Positions 41,646-49,534 of a stretch of DNA of 64,000 nt are shown here, piece by piece (within the stretch, counting starts at the first letter, position 1; each line of letters begins with the position of its first letter). The notes beneath the pieces are model-generated. The model did not search any database, had not been told where the DNA came from, and saw only the letters and a program-made list of their open reading frames with translations. The stretch lies in assembly GCA_035286465.1 (NCBI GenBank), contig DATEDF010000132.1, positions 1-64,000 of the forward strand, in the 5' to 3' direction. This DNA is from Fen-1231 sp035286465 (GTDB lineage Bacteria; Gemmatimonadota; Gemmatimonadetes; Gemmatimonadales; Gemmatimonadaceae). Made by a program: the position numbers and the translations under genes.

Positions 41646-42761
41646 CCGGCTTCTTCCCCTTCTTCCGCCGCCCCACGCACGCTGCTGGTCACGGGCGGCG
41701 CCGGCTTCATCGGCGCGAACTTCGTCCACTACTGGCTGCGCACGCATCCGGCCGATCGCGTCATCGTGTTCGACGCGCTCACCTACGCCGGCAACAGGCG
41801 CTCGCTCGACCCCGCGGCGAAGCACCCCAACTTCCGGTTCATCAAGGGCGACATCGGTGAGATCGAGCCTGTCGTCCGGGCGCTGGAGGGCTCCGCGGCG
41901 AAGGGTTCGGCGGTGGACACGGTGGTGCACTTCGCCGCAGAGACGCACGTGGACCGCTCGATTCTCGCGCCCGACGCCTTTCTCGCGACGAACGTGCTCG
42001 GCACGCACACGCTGCTCAAGGCGGCGCGCGCGCGATGGGAGAAACTCGCGGGCGAGGAGAAGTCGCGCTTCCGCTTTCACCACGTGAGCACCGACGAAGT
42101 GTACGGCTCGCTCGGACCCCGCGACCCGGCGTTCAGCGAGCAGACCGCGTACGCGCCGAACTCGCCGTACGCGGCGAGCAAGGCCGCGAGCGACCACCTC
42201 GTGCGCGCGTACCACCGCACCTACGGGCTCCCGGTCACCACGAGCAACTCCTCGAACAACTACGGCCCGTACCAGTTTCCGGAGAAGCTGATTCCGCTGA
42301 TGCTCGTGCACGCGCTCGAAGGGAAGCCGCTTCCCGTGTACGGCGACGGCCTGCACGTGCGGGACTGGCTGCACGTGGAGGACCACTGCCGGGGGATCGA
42401 GCGGGTGCTGGAGCGCGGGCGCGTGGGGGAGTGCTACAACATCGGCGGCGGGAAAGAGACGACGAACCTCGATCTCGTGCGCGCGCTCTGCCGCCGGGTG
42501 GACGCGCACTTCGCGGAGAGCGCGGAGTTGCGCCGGCGCTACGCCGGCTCGCCGGCGTCCAAGGGAAAGCAGACCGAATCGCTGATCACCTTCGTCACCG
42601 ACCGGCCCGGCCACGACCTGCGCTACGCGATCGACTGGACGCGCGCCGCGACGGAGCTCGACTACCGGCCGACGCGCGACCTCGAGAGCGGACTCGACGA
42701 GACGGTGGCGTGGTATCTCGTGCACGAGGACTGGTGGCGACCACTGCTCGCGCACCGTTGA
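41637..42761 (+). CDS. rfbB: dTDP-glucose 4,6-dehydratase
   Basis: A 374-residue extended SDR: LLVTGGAGFIGANFVHYWL, VIVFDALTYAGNRRSL, VVHFAAETHVDRSIL, FHHVSTDEVYGSLG, the YxxxK in SPYAASKAASDHLV, SNNYGPYQFPEKLIPLM, RDWLHVEDHCRGIE and NIGGGKETTNLDLV. The TDEVYG segment gives the catalytic Asp-Glu pair. It makes dTDP-4-keto-6-deoxyglucose. The GTG at 41637 starts the protein a few residues before the Rossmann motif. No rmlD (reductase) is found in the window. Confidence 0.95.
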   Translation: MSAPASSPSSAAPRTLLVTGGAGFIGANFVHYWLRTHPADRVIVFDALTYAGNRRSLDPAAKHPNFRFIKGDIGEIEPVVRALEGSAAKGSAVDTVVHFAAETHVDRSILAPDAFLATNVLGTHTLLKAARARWEKLAGEEKSRFRFHHVSTDEVYGSLGPRDPAFSEQTAYAPNSPYAASKAASDHLVRAYHRTYGLPVTTSNSSNNYGPYQFPEKLIPLMLVHALEGKPLPVYGDGLHVRDWLHVEDHCRGIERVLERGRVGECYNIGGGKETTNLDLVRALCRRVDAHFAESAELRRRYAGSPASKGKQTESLITFVTDRPGHDLRYAIDWTRAATELDYRPTRDLESGLDETVAWYLVHEDWWRPLLAHR

Positions 42762-42775
42762 CCGGCGTGAGCGGC

Positions 42776-43954
42776 ATGACCGGCGTGAGCGGCGTGAGGG
42801 GCGCGCGGGTCGCGATCGTCCACGAGTGGCTCGTCTCGTGGGGCGGCGCGGAAGTCGTGCTCCGCGAGTTGCTCGCGCTCTTTCCGGGCGCCGAGCTGTA
42901 CGTGCTGCTCGATCACTTCAGCGCCGAACATCGTGCCGCGCTCGGCCTGTCACGGCCGGCGCACACGAGCTTCCTCCAGCACGTGCCGGGGATCGCGGCG
43001 CACTACCGGAGCTTCCTCCCGCTGTTGCCCGCGGCCGCGCGATCGCTCGACGTGTCGCGATTCGACCTCGTGATCTCGAACTCGCACTCGTTCGCCAAGG
43101 GAGTGCGGACGCGCACCGGGCAGCGGCACCTCTGCTACTGCCTGTCGCCGACACGGTACGCCTGGGATCTGAGGGACCAGTACCTGCGGGAGAGCGGACT
43201 GGATCGCGGCGTGAAGGGGATGCTGGCGGGGGCGCTGCTCGAGCGGACGCGACGATGGGACCTCGCGGCGGCGGGTGGAGTGGGCGCGTTCGCGACACTG
43301 TCAGAATTCATCGCGGACCGGATTCGACGCGCGTACGGCCGGGAGGCGCAGGTGATCTACCCGCCGGTGGACACGGAGTACTTCACGCCCGAGGCAGGAC
43401 GCGGGGGGCCGGACGGCGGACGCGGCACGCCGGACGCGGGCGTGGAGTTCTACGTGACGGCGAGTCGCTTCGTGCCGTACAAGCGGGTGGATCTGATCGC
43501 GCGGGCGTTCGCGCGGCTGGGCGACCGGACGCTCGTGATCATCGGCGACGGCCCGGACGCGGCGAAGGTGCGCGCCGCGGCGGGCGCAAACGTCACGCTC
43601 GTCGGGCATCAGACGCGCGAGTCGGTGCGCGACCATCTGCGACGCGCGCGCGCGTTTCTCTTCGCCGCCGAGGAGGATTTCGGGATCGCTCCGGTGGAGG
43701 CGCTCGCCTGCGGCACTCCGGTGATCGCCTTCGGCAGGGGCGGCGTCACCGAGACCGTGCGCGGGCTCGACGATCCGTCGCCGACCGGGGTGTTCTACGC
43801 GGAGCAGAGTCCGGACGCGCTCGCCGACGCCATCCGGAAGTTCGAGTCGCTCTCGACGCCGATCTCGCCGCGGGCCTGCCGCGACCGCGCGCTGCTGTTC
43901 ACCGCGAACCGCTTCCGCACCGAGTTCCGCCGATTCGTCGAGCGGCACGCATAG
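42776..43954 (+). CDS. Family 4 glycosyltransferase (mannosyltransferase-like)
   Basis: A 392-residue GT-B enzyme. VAIVHEWLVSWGGAEVVLRE opens the N-terminal domain, CYCLSPTRYAWDLRDQYL is in the middle, and FYVTASRFVPYKRVDLIARA, LVIIGDGPDAAKV and FAAEEDFGIAPVEALACGTP (EX7E) form the donor domain. The PTRYAWD and FVPYKRVDLI motifs are typical of a GT4 subgroup. The start is ambiguous: a tandem ACCGGCGTGAGCGGC stretch supplies TTG 42758, GTG 42767, ATG 42776 and further GTGs. The ATG is used. It closes the rml operon. Confidence 0.88.
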   Translation: MTGVSGVRGARVAIVHEWLVSWGGAEVVLRELLALFPGAELYVLLDHFSAEHRAALGLSRPAHTSFLQHVPGIAAHYRSFLPLLPAAARSLDVSRFDLVISNSHSFAKGVRTRTGQRHLCYCLSPTRYAWDLRDQYLRESGLDRGVKGMLAGALLERTRRWDLAAAGGVGAFATLSEFIADRIRRAYGREAQVIYPPVDTEYFTPEAGRGGPDGGRGTPDAGVEFYVTASRFVPYKRVDLIARAFARLGDRTLVIIGDGPDAAKVRAAAGANVTLVGHQTRESVRDHLRRARAFLFAAEEDFGIAPVEALACGTPVIAFGRGGVTETVRGLDDPSPTGVFYAEQSPDALADAIRKFESLSTPISPRACRDRALLFTANRFRTEFRRFVERHA

Positions 43955-44007
43955 TCGGGGTTTCCCCGCACCCCGCACCGCACCCTGCACCCCGCCCCGC
44001 GCCCCAG

Positions 44008-44079
44008 TGGGCCCTGCAGGATTCGAACCTGCGCACGTCGGATTATGAGTCCGCCGCTCTACCGCTGAGCTAAGGGCCC
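44008..44079 (-). tRNA. tRNA with CAU anticodon, probably tRNA-Ile2 (or elongator Met)
   Basis: The minus strand folds as a 72-nt tRNA. GGGCCCT pairs with AGGGCCC, the D-arm is GCTC...GAGC, the anticodon loop is CTCATAA, and the T-arm GCAGG/CCTGC encloses TTCGAAT. The outermost anticodon pair is G-A. The CAU anticodon with TTAGCTCAG and the CTCATAA loop looks more like the lysidine-modified isoleucine tRNA than like elongator methionine, but this is not certain. CCA is not encoded. Confidence 0.85.
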
Positions 44080-44302
44080 CGGCTCCGGCAAAAGCTACAA
44101 AAAGCTACAAGATGGCTGAAAAGGGGCAAGCGATTGTCACGTCACGACCTCGCGCTTCCGCGTCACCCTTGACAACCGGTGAGAACGGCGGGACATTTGC
44201 GAAGATTGTCCGTCCCAATTAACGCGTGACTCACGTCACGTTCCGCCGACGGCGCTCGTCTCTATCTTGATCGCGGTCCACGTCCAGTCCGGAGACCAAC
44301 CA

Positions 44303-45148
44303 ATGGGTTCGATCCGTAAGTCGTCGGCGCTTGCGGCGGTGTCCGCTCTTGCGCTCGCCGTGCTCGCGTCCGGCGCGCTCGCGCAGGGTGACATGCGGGA
44401 TCGCCTCAAGCTGCGCATTCCGACCGGACTGGCCGCGGAGCCGGGCCACTTTCCGCGCGGCGCGCCGGGCACCAGCTCGGGCTCGCCCATCGCCTTCGGC
44501 GCGCAGCTCCACGACGCCTTTGTCGGCGTGGGCTACCAGTCGCCCGTTCGCTACAGCGACGACGCCGACGGGGGCATGACGCTCGGCTTCGGCGTCGGCA
44601 ACGCCACGGACAATCTCGGCCTTGAAATCACGATCAACGCGCTCTCGACGATCCGTTCGGGCGTCGGCAATCGCGTGGGCTTCGGCGCGAAGGCGCACCG
44701 GCAGTTCGCGGGGAACTGGGGAGTCGCGATCGGCGTGACGAACGTGATCGCCAACAAGGCGGACGACGACGGGAACGCCGCTCTCTACGCCGTGGTGTCG
44801 AAGGTTGTGGACCTGGCGAACACGCCGATAGACATGTTCCAGGCGCTCATCCTTTCGGGCGGCGCGGGGAACGAGGGATTCCGCCTCGAGACGGACATTC
44901 GCGACGACAACTCCACGGTCGGGTTCTTCGGCTCCGCGGCGCTCCGGGTGCACGACCGCCTGTCGGTGATCGGCGACTGGTCGGGCCAGGATCTCTCGGT
45001 GGGCGTCTCGGTGGTGCCCATCGCCAGCTTTCCGCTCGTGCTGACGCCGGCGCTCTCCGACCTCACGGGTTCGGCGGGCGTGCACAATCGCACGGAGTCG
45101 GTGCGGCCGCGCTTCACGCTTGGCGCCGGCCTCGCGTTCCGCTGGTAG
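44303..45148 (+). CDS. Predicted outer-membrane beta-barrel protein of unknown function
   Basis: A 281-residue protein with a signal peptide (LAAVSALALAVLASGALAQ). The rest alternates hydrophobic and polar residues in short strands separated by Gly/Asp turns, for example AFVGVGYQSPVRYSDDADGG, MTLGFGVGNATDNLGLEITI and VGFGAKAHRQFAGNWGVAIG. It ends in an aromatic residue (TLGAGLAFRW), as outer-membrane barrels do. No family was recognised. The ATG at 44303 has GGAG 10 nt upstream; the in-frame TTG at 44267 is less likely. A TTGACA at 44169 may be part of its promoter but the matching -10 is poor. Confidence 0.65.
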   Translation: MGSIRKSSALAAVSALALAVLASGALAQGDMRDRLKLRIPTGLAAEPGHFPRGAPGTSSGSPIAFGAQLHDAFVGVGYQSPVRYSDDADGGMTLGFGVGNATDNLGLEITINALSTIRSGVGNRVGFGAKAHRQFAGNWGVAIGVTNVIANKADDDGNAALYAVVSKVVDLANTPIDMFQALILSGGAGNEGFRLETDIRDDNSTVGFFGSAALRVHDRLSVIGDWSGQDLSVGVSVVPIASFPLVLTPALSDLTGSAGVHNRTESVRPRFTLGAGLAFRW

Positions 45149-45181
45149 CGCTCTCCACCTCTGACACGGGGACCTGATACA

Positions 45182-45742
45182 GTGACTCCGATCCTGAAGA
45201 AACTCGGTGTGGTGGGCGCGCTGGCGCTGGGCCTCGGGACGATGGCGCAGGCCCAGGTCGCGAATCAGTCCGACATCATCATCTCGATCATCTCGACGAC
45301 GCCGGCGGGTGGGGCATACACGCCGGGTGGCGGCGGTCGCGGGGGTGGCGGCGGTGGTCGCGGCGGCTCTGTTCCGCCGGGCGTGGTGGGCGGCGTGATG
45401 GGCAACCTGAACGGCGGGAGCATCAACTCGCCGATCACGGGCGGAGCGATCACGGGCGCGCCGGCGACGAATCTCGGTGCGCTCTTCGGCGGCTCGCCGG
45501 TGGGCCTGACGAACGTGACGAACGCGCTGACGGGCGCGGGCGCGCCGGCCGGTCTCGTGGCCGCGCTCGTGCAGGCGCTCAGCGGGCTCGGGAACAGCCC
45601 GACGGCGGGACAGGTCATCGCGGCGGCGGAGGCGTTCAACGCGCTGGTTGCGAACGCGGGCACGCCGAACGCCGCGCTCAACAACCCGCAGACGCTGGCC
45701 ATTCACGCGGCGCTCACGGCGCTGCTCGGCGGCATCGTCTGA
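45182..45742 (+). CDS. Secreted glycine-rich protein of unknown function
   Basis: A 186-residue protein with a signal peptide (LKKLGVVGALALGLGTMAQA). A short polar stretch (NQSDIIISIISTTPAG) is followed by a Gly/Arg run (YTPGGGGRGGGGGGRGGSVP), then Gly/Asn/Thr-rich sequence (GGSINSPITGGAITGAPATN) and an Ala-rich helical end (VIAAAEAFNALVANAG). No family was recognised. It lies 33 nt after the barrel gene and just before a strong terminator, so the two form a transcription unit. Low-complexity secreted partner or surface component is inferred. Confidence 0.6.
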   Translation: MTPILKKLGVVGALALGLGTMAQAQVANQSDIIISIISTTPAGGAYTPGGGGRGGGGGGRGGSVPPGVVGGVMGNLNGGSINSPITGGAITGAPATNLGALFGGSPVGLTNVTNALTGAGAPAGLVAALVQALSGLGNSPTAGQVIAAAEAFNALVANAGTPNAALNNPQTLAIHAALTALLGGIV

Positions 45743-45764
45743 ACGCGGGTCCGAAGCGTGAGAG

Positions 45765-45801
45765 CCGGCCCGGCGACGCGATCGCCGGGCCGGTTTGTTT
45801 T
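45765..45801 (+). terminator. Strong rho-independent terminator
   Basis: CCGGCCCGGCGA (45765-45776) and its exact inverted copy TCGCCGGGCCGG (45782-45793) form a perfect 12-bp GC-rich stem with loop CGCGA, followed by TTTGTTTT. It ends the transcript of the barrel and glycine-rich protein genes. Confidence 0.92.
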
Positions 45802-45841
45802 CGACGCGCCGCGCGCCCTCGCAAGCGGCGAAGTGATCGTC

Positions 45842-45847
45842 TAGCTT
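45842..45847 (+). promoter_or_regulatory. -10-like box of a possible leaderless promoter for the heptose kinase gene
   Basis: TAGCTT lies exactly 7 nt before the ATG at 45855, with no Shine-Dalgarno between. The -35 region (TCGCAA at 17-nt spacing) is weak. The spacing equals that seen for obg, hrcA and the asparaginase gene. Confidence 0.4.
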
Positions 45848-45854
45848 CCACGCC

Positions 45855-46871
45855 ATGAGCGGCCACCCGATCGCCCGCGACCGCCTGCGCACGCTCCTCG
45901 ACGCCCCGCGGAAGCACCGCATCGCCGTGGTCGGCGACGCAATGCTGGACGTGTACCTGAACGGCGACGTCGGGCGGATTTCCCCCGAGGCGCCGGTGCC
46001 CGTGGTGCGCGTCCGCGACCGCCGCTTCGCGCTCGGGGGAGCGGCCAACGTCGCGCACAACGTGGCCGCGCTGGGTGCGCGCGTGGAGCTGGTCGCCGCG
46101 GTCGGAACCGACGACGGGGCCGCGCGCATCCGCGAGATGCTGCGCGCGCTCGGCGCGGATTCCGGCGGGCTCGTCGCCGTGCCGCGCCCCACCACCACCA
46201 AGACGCGCGTCGTCGCGCGCGCGCAGCAGGTGGTGCGGGTGGACGAGGAGGTGGACGACGACTGCTCGAGCGCCGAGGTCGCGCGGCTGAATGAGGCCGT
46301 TGAGCGCGCCGTGCGCACTGCCGACGCCCTCATCCTCGAGGACTACAACAAGGGCGTGCTCGTGCCCGCGGTGATCGAGCACGCGATCGGCCTCGCGCGG
46401 CGGCGGCGGATCCCCGTGGTCGTGGATCCCAAGTACCGGAACTTCTTCTCGTACAAGGGCGCGACCGTCTTCAAGCCGAACCGGCGCGAGCTGGAGGCGG
46501 CCCTGGGCGCCGCCGTGGACGTGGACCACCCCGAGACGCTCCCCGCGCTGCTCGAGCGGTTGGGCGTCGAGGCCATCCTCCTCACGCTCGCCGAGCGCGG
46601 AATGACGCTCATCGAGCGCGGCGCGACGGCCGCGGAGGGCGGCGCCGCTGTGCACCGGATTCCGGCGGCGGCGCGCGACGTGTACGACGTGGTCGGCGCG
46701 GGTGACACGGTCACGGGGTGGCTCGCGGTGATGCTCGCCTGCGGCGCCTCACCGCTCGAGGCCAGCGTGATCGCGAACCTCGCCGCGGGCGTGGAGGTCG
46801 CGAAGCTCGGCGCCGCGACGGTGAGCGCCGCCGAGGTGCTCGCGGCCTTCGACGCGCCCGGCGAGGGGTGA
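45855..46871 (+). CDS. rfaE1: D-glycero-beta-D-manno-heptose-7-phosphate kinase (HldE N-terminal/RfaE1 type)
   Basis: A 338-residue PfkB-family kinase: IAVVGDAMLDVYLNGDVGRI, RRFALGGAANVAHNVAALGA, ALILEDYNKGVLVPAVI, IPVVVDPKYRNFFSYKGATV, FKPNRRELEAAL, and the catalytic DVVGAGDTVTGWLAVML near residue 280. It acts in ADP-heptose synthesis for lipopolysaccharide core. The adenylyltransferase domain of HldE is absent, so it is the single-domain RfaE1 form. A strong terminator precedes it and a -10-like box sits 7 nt upstream of the start. Confidence 0.9.
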   Translation: MSGHPIARDRLRTLLDAPRKHRIAVVGDAMLDVYLNGDVGRISPEAPVPVVRVRDRRFALGGAANVAHNVAALGARVELVAAVGTDDGAARIREMLRALGADSGGLVAVPRPTTTKTRVVARAQQVVRVDEEVDDDCSSAEVARLNEAVERAVRTADALILEDYNKGVLVPAVIEHAIGLARRRRIPVVVDPKYRNFFSYKGATVFKPNRRELEAALGAAVDVDHPETLPALLERLGVEAILLTLAERGMTLIERGATAAEGGAAVHRIPAAARDVYDVVGAGDTVTGWLAVMLACGASPLEASVIANLAAGVEVAKLGAATVSAAEVLAAFDAPGEG

Positions 46872-46929
46872 GCGGCGGCGGGCGCGCCGGGTCTCGCGCC
46901 CCTCCGGCGACGGCCGCACCGCCCCCGGT

Positions 46930-46935
46930 TAGATT
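46930..46935 (+). promoter_or_regulatory. -10-like box of a possible leaderless promoter for the asparaginase gene
   Basis: TAGATT lies exactly 7 nt before the ATG at 46943, with no Shine-Dalgarno between. No clear -35 was found at 16-18 nt spacing. Confidence 0.4.
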
Positions 46936-46942
46936 CCGCCCG

Positions 46943-47932
46943 ATGCAGCCGCTCCCCCTCGACGTCGTCGTCATGCGTGGCGCGACCATCGAATCGCGCC
47001 ACCGCGTGCACGCGGCCGTCGTCGGCCCGCTCGACGCGCTCGTGGCCGGCGCGCGCGACCACGGAATGGTCACGATGTGGCGGTCGTGCGCGAAGTTCTT
47101 CCAGGTGCTGCCGTTCCTCGCCTGCGGCGGCTTCGACAAGCTCGGCTGGGGCGATGAAGAGCTGGCGCTCGCGTGCGCCTCGCACGGCGGCGAGCCCGAG
47201 CACCTCGCGCTCGCCCGGAAGATGCTCGAGTCCATCGGGCTCGAGGAGGGCGACCTCGCGTGCGGACCGCACGAGCCGCTCTCGCCCCGCGGCGTGCGGT
47301 GCGCGCGCGAGAGCGGGCGCGCCTACTCGCGCCTGCACAACAACTGCTCGGGGAAGCACGCGGCGATGCTCGCGCGCGCCCACTCCGCGGGCTGGCCCAC
47401 GCAGGGCTACGAGCGCGCCGGTCACTCGGTGCAGCGCGGCTGCCTCGCTGAGGTCGCGAAATGGAGCGACGTGCCGATTGACGACATGCCGATCGGCGTG
47501 GACGGCTGCGGCGCCACGGTGATGGCGCTCCCGCTCGACAGGATGGCGCTCGCCTTCTCGCGCTGGGGCCGCTCGGTGGCGCAGGGGGAGGAGCTCCCGT
47601 TCCGCACCGCGTCGGCCGTGCGCCGGCACCCGCACCTCCTCGCGGGCACCGAGCGCTTCGACACGGTGCTCCTCGAGGAGACCGCCGGCGAGGTGATCGC
47701 GAAGGTCGGCGCCGAGGGCGTGCACTCGGTGGCGGTGCCGGGGGTGGGACTGGGGATCGCCGTCAAAGTGGAAGACGGGGCGCTCCGCGCGCAGCACGTC
47801 GCCGTGGTGCGGCTGCTCCAGCAGCTCGGCGTCCTCCCCGCGACCCTCTCAGCGCGGCTTCAGGAGTGGGCCGTGAAGACGGTTCGGAATACGAGAGGGG
47901 AAATCGTCGGAGAGGTGAGGAGTGAGGCGTGA
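46943..47932 (+). CDS. L-asparaginase of the Rhizobium ReAII (thermolabile) type
   Basis: A 329-residue protein with VVVMRGATIESRHRVHAAVV, FQVLPFLACGGFDKLGWGDE, LACASHGGEPEHLALARKML, LACGPHEPLSPRG, LHNNCSGKHAAMLARAHSAG, WPTQGYERAGHSVQRGCLA and IGVDGCGATVMALPLDRM. The conserved ASHGGEPEH, NNCSGKHAAML and DGCG segments are those of the asparaginase group named after Rhizobium etli ReAII, unrelated to EcAII. It hydrolyses asparagine to aspartate. The start ATG at 46943 lies 7 nt after a -10-like box. The end runs into a region of tandem repeats. Confidence 0.87.
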   Translation: MQPLPLDVVVMRGATIESRHRVHAAVVGPLDALVAGARDHGMVTMWRSCAKFFQVLPFLACGGFDKLGWGDEELALACASHGGEPEHLALARKMLESIGLEEGDLACGPHEPLSPRGVRCARESGRAYSRLHNNCSGKHAAMLARAHSAGWPTQGYERAGHSVQRGCLAEVAKWSDVPIDDMPIGVDGCGATVMALPLDRMALAFSRWGRSVAQGEELPFRTASAVRRHPHLLAGTERFDTVLLEETAGEVIAKVGAEGVHSVAVPGVGLGIAVKVEDGALRAQHVAVVRLLQQLGVLPATLSARLQEWAVKTVRNTRGEIVGEVRSEA

Positions 47933-48095
47933 GGAGTGAGGGGTTGGGTGAAGAGCGAAGGGCGAAGGGCGAAGGGCGAAGGGCGAAGGGGAGGCGCGGC
48001 CCCCTTCGCCCTTCACTTCTCACAAACCCTTCGCCCTTCACCATTCGCCCTTCACGCTTCACCAGACGCCTCACCCCTCACCCCTCACCCCTCAC
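47915..48095. repeat. Inverted array of short tandem repeats between convergent genes
   Basis: The left half has GTGAGGAGTGAGGCGTGAGG-like units, then six 7-nt GAAGGGC-type units (47950-47991). The right half carries the complementary units in reverse: CTTCGCCCTTCAC several times and then CTCACCCCTCACCCCTCACC. So the whole can form a long imperfect hairpin. It covers the 3' ends of the asparaginase gene and the convergent lipoprotein gene and may end both transcripts. Confidence 0.75.
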
Positions 48096-48604
48096 TTGAA
48101 CTGGATTTGTACTATGTACGCCGCCGGTTTCCCGAAGGTCGCGTCGAACTTCCACTTCCGCGACTCCTCGTTCAGGCACGCGTCCACGATGTTGCCGGCG
48201 ACCGACGTCCACTTGCTCTCCTGCACCCGCACGACATCGGAGCCGATGACACTGATGTTCACGAACATCGAGACCGTCCCCGCGAGATAGGGGTCGGTCT
48301 TGCGCCCGGTGGGAAAGCACGTGGTCTTTCCGGCGAGCGTCGCCACCGTGTCGCGCAGACGCACCGCGCCGACGGCGTAGCCCTTGCCGAGTCGCTGCAC
48401 GAGGTCGTTCGTCGCGGCCGTGGCGCCCAGTACCGAGTCCGCAAAGGCCTGCTGACGCGCGCGGAACTGGTCGGGTGACTCCATCGCGGGGTCCTTCGTG
48501 GCCGCTGCTTCGCTCTCGGCGCTCTTGCTCCGCTCACCGCCGCAGGCAGCGAGGGCACCGAGGGAGCCGATCATCAACCAGCTGAGCTTCATCCGGGATC
48601 GCAT
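48092..48604 (-). CDS. Small lipoprotein of unknown function
   Basis: A ~170-residue protein with a lipoprotein signal (KLSWLMIGSLGALAACGG, lipobox ALAAC). The mature part begins polar (ERSKSAESEAAATKDPAM) and continues with a helical segment (FRARQQAFADSVLGATAATN) and beta sequence (SMFVNISVIGSDVVRVQESK). Two cysteines (near CFPTG and DACLNEE) could form a disulfide. No family recognised. The ATG at 48604 is used; the ATG at 48592 and an upstream frame to 48652 are alternatives. It is convergent with the asparaginase gene. Confidence 0.7.
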   Translation of the reverse strand: MRSRMKLSWLMIGSLGALAACGGERSKSAESEAAATKDPAMESPDQFRARQQAFADSVLGATAATNDLVQRLGKGYAVGAVRLRDTVATLAGKTTCFPTGRKTDPYLAGTVSMFVNISVIGSDVVRVQESKWTSVAGNIVDACLNEESRKWKFDATFGKPAAYIVQIQFK

Positions 48605-48776
48605 CTCGACTCGTTGAGGATGGGGTGCCGTGGGTGGCGCTCGCGCCTCCACCGCCGGGCAGGATCGCGGCGGAGAGGCCGGACGCTGAATTTACACGAG
48701 CCGCACGCGGCGTGCAGGCACGGCCCGCGGTTCCTTCCCTCCTGTGCAGTAAACCACTCCTTGGGGAAATGTTTCG

Positions 48777-49514
48777 ATGACACATTCACTCGCCGCTGGC
48801 GCTAGCGTTCCCGCGTTGGACGAGGCGACCCGGGCGCTCGTGCGCCTCTCCGCGCGGATCACCGCCGGCACGGAACAGGACGTTCGCGTCGGGCTCGCCG
48901 AGTGCGCCCGCGCGCGCGTGAGCGATCGCTGGGTGGAGGAGCTCGTGCTGCAATCGTACCTCTTCGCAGGTTTCCCCCGCGCGCTGAACGCGGCGCGCGA
49001 GTGGCGGCGCGCCGGCGAGCGCGCGACAGTGGACGCGCCGGGCGGAACGCAGCCGATGGCGGACGCGCGGAGAAGAGCGCCGCCGACGCCGGACGCGGCC
49101 TCCTCTGCGCCTCCGCCGGCGCGCGACGGCGCCGAGGAGGGATACGCGAGCGTGTTCGACTGGCGCACGCGGGGGGAGGAGACGTGCGAGGTGGTCTACG
49201 GGCGGAACTACGGGAAATTGCGGCGCAACATCCGGGGGCTGCACTCCGCGCTCGACGACTGGATGATCGTCGAGGGATACGGCAAGGTCCTCGCGCGCGC
49301 GGGACTCGACCTCGCGCGTCGGGAGCTGTGCGTCGTCGCCGCGTGCGCGGCGGCCGGGCAGGACCGGCAGCTGCACTCGCACCTGCACGGCGCGCTCAAC
49401 GCCGGCGCCACGCGCGATGCCGTGCGGGCGACGATCGAGGCGCTGGAGGGGGTCGTGAGCGACGCCCATCTGCGGCGCGCACGCGAGATGTGGATCAAAG
49501 TCGAGCGGCAGTGA
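48777..49514 (+). CDS. Carboxymuconolactone decarboxylase/AhpD-like protein with two repeats
   Basis: A 245-residue protein. The first repeat (TRALVRLSARITAGTEQDVR, RWVEELVLQSYLFAGFPRAL) and the second (RREL, CVVAACAAAGQDRQLHSHLH, GALNAGATRDAVRATIEAL) have the helical layout of CMD domains. Between them is a Pro/Ala-rich linker (RRRAPPTPDAASSAPPPARD). The CxxC of AhpD is not seen; only a single Cys and the HSHLHGALNAG histidine segment are kept. The exact reaction is unknown. The start is preceded by GGGGA and it is 20 nt before obg. Confidence 0.75.
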   Translation: MTHSLAAGASVPALDEATRALVRLSARITAGTEQDVRVGLAECARARVSDRWVEELVLQSYLFAGFPRALNAAREWRRAGERATVDAPGGTQPMADARRRAPPTPDAASSAPPPARDGAEEGYASVFDWRTRGEETCEVVYGRNYGKLRRNIRGLHSALDDWMIVEGYGKVLARAGLDLARRELCVVAACAAAGQDRQLHSHLHGALNAGATRDAVRATIEALEGVVSDAHLRRAREMWIKVERQ

Positions 49515-49521
49515 CGTGCCT

Positions 49522-49527
49522 TACTAT
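49522..49527 (+). promoter_or_regulatory. -10-like box of a possible leaderless promoter for obg
   Basis: TACTAT lies exactly 7 nt before the GTG at 49535, with no Shine-Dalgarno between. It lies in the 20-nt gap after the CMD-like gene. Confidence 0.4.
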
Positions 49528-49534
49528 TCGATTC

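Noticed and set aside
44169..44197. TTGACA with GACATT at 17-nt spacing as the promoter of the barrel gene
   Set aside because: The -10 is a poor match and about 100 nt from the start; not strong enough to list as a feature.
47950..47991. The GAAGGGC tandem units as a CRISPR array
   Set aside because: Seven-base units without spacers do not form a CRISPR array.
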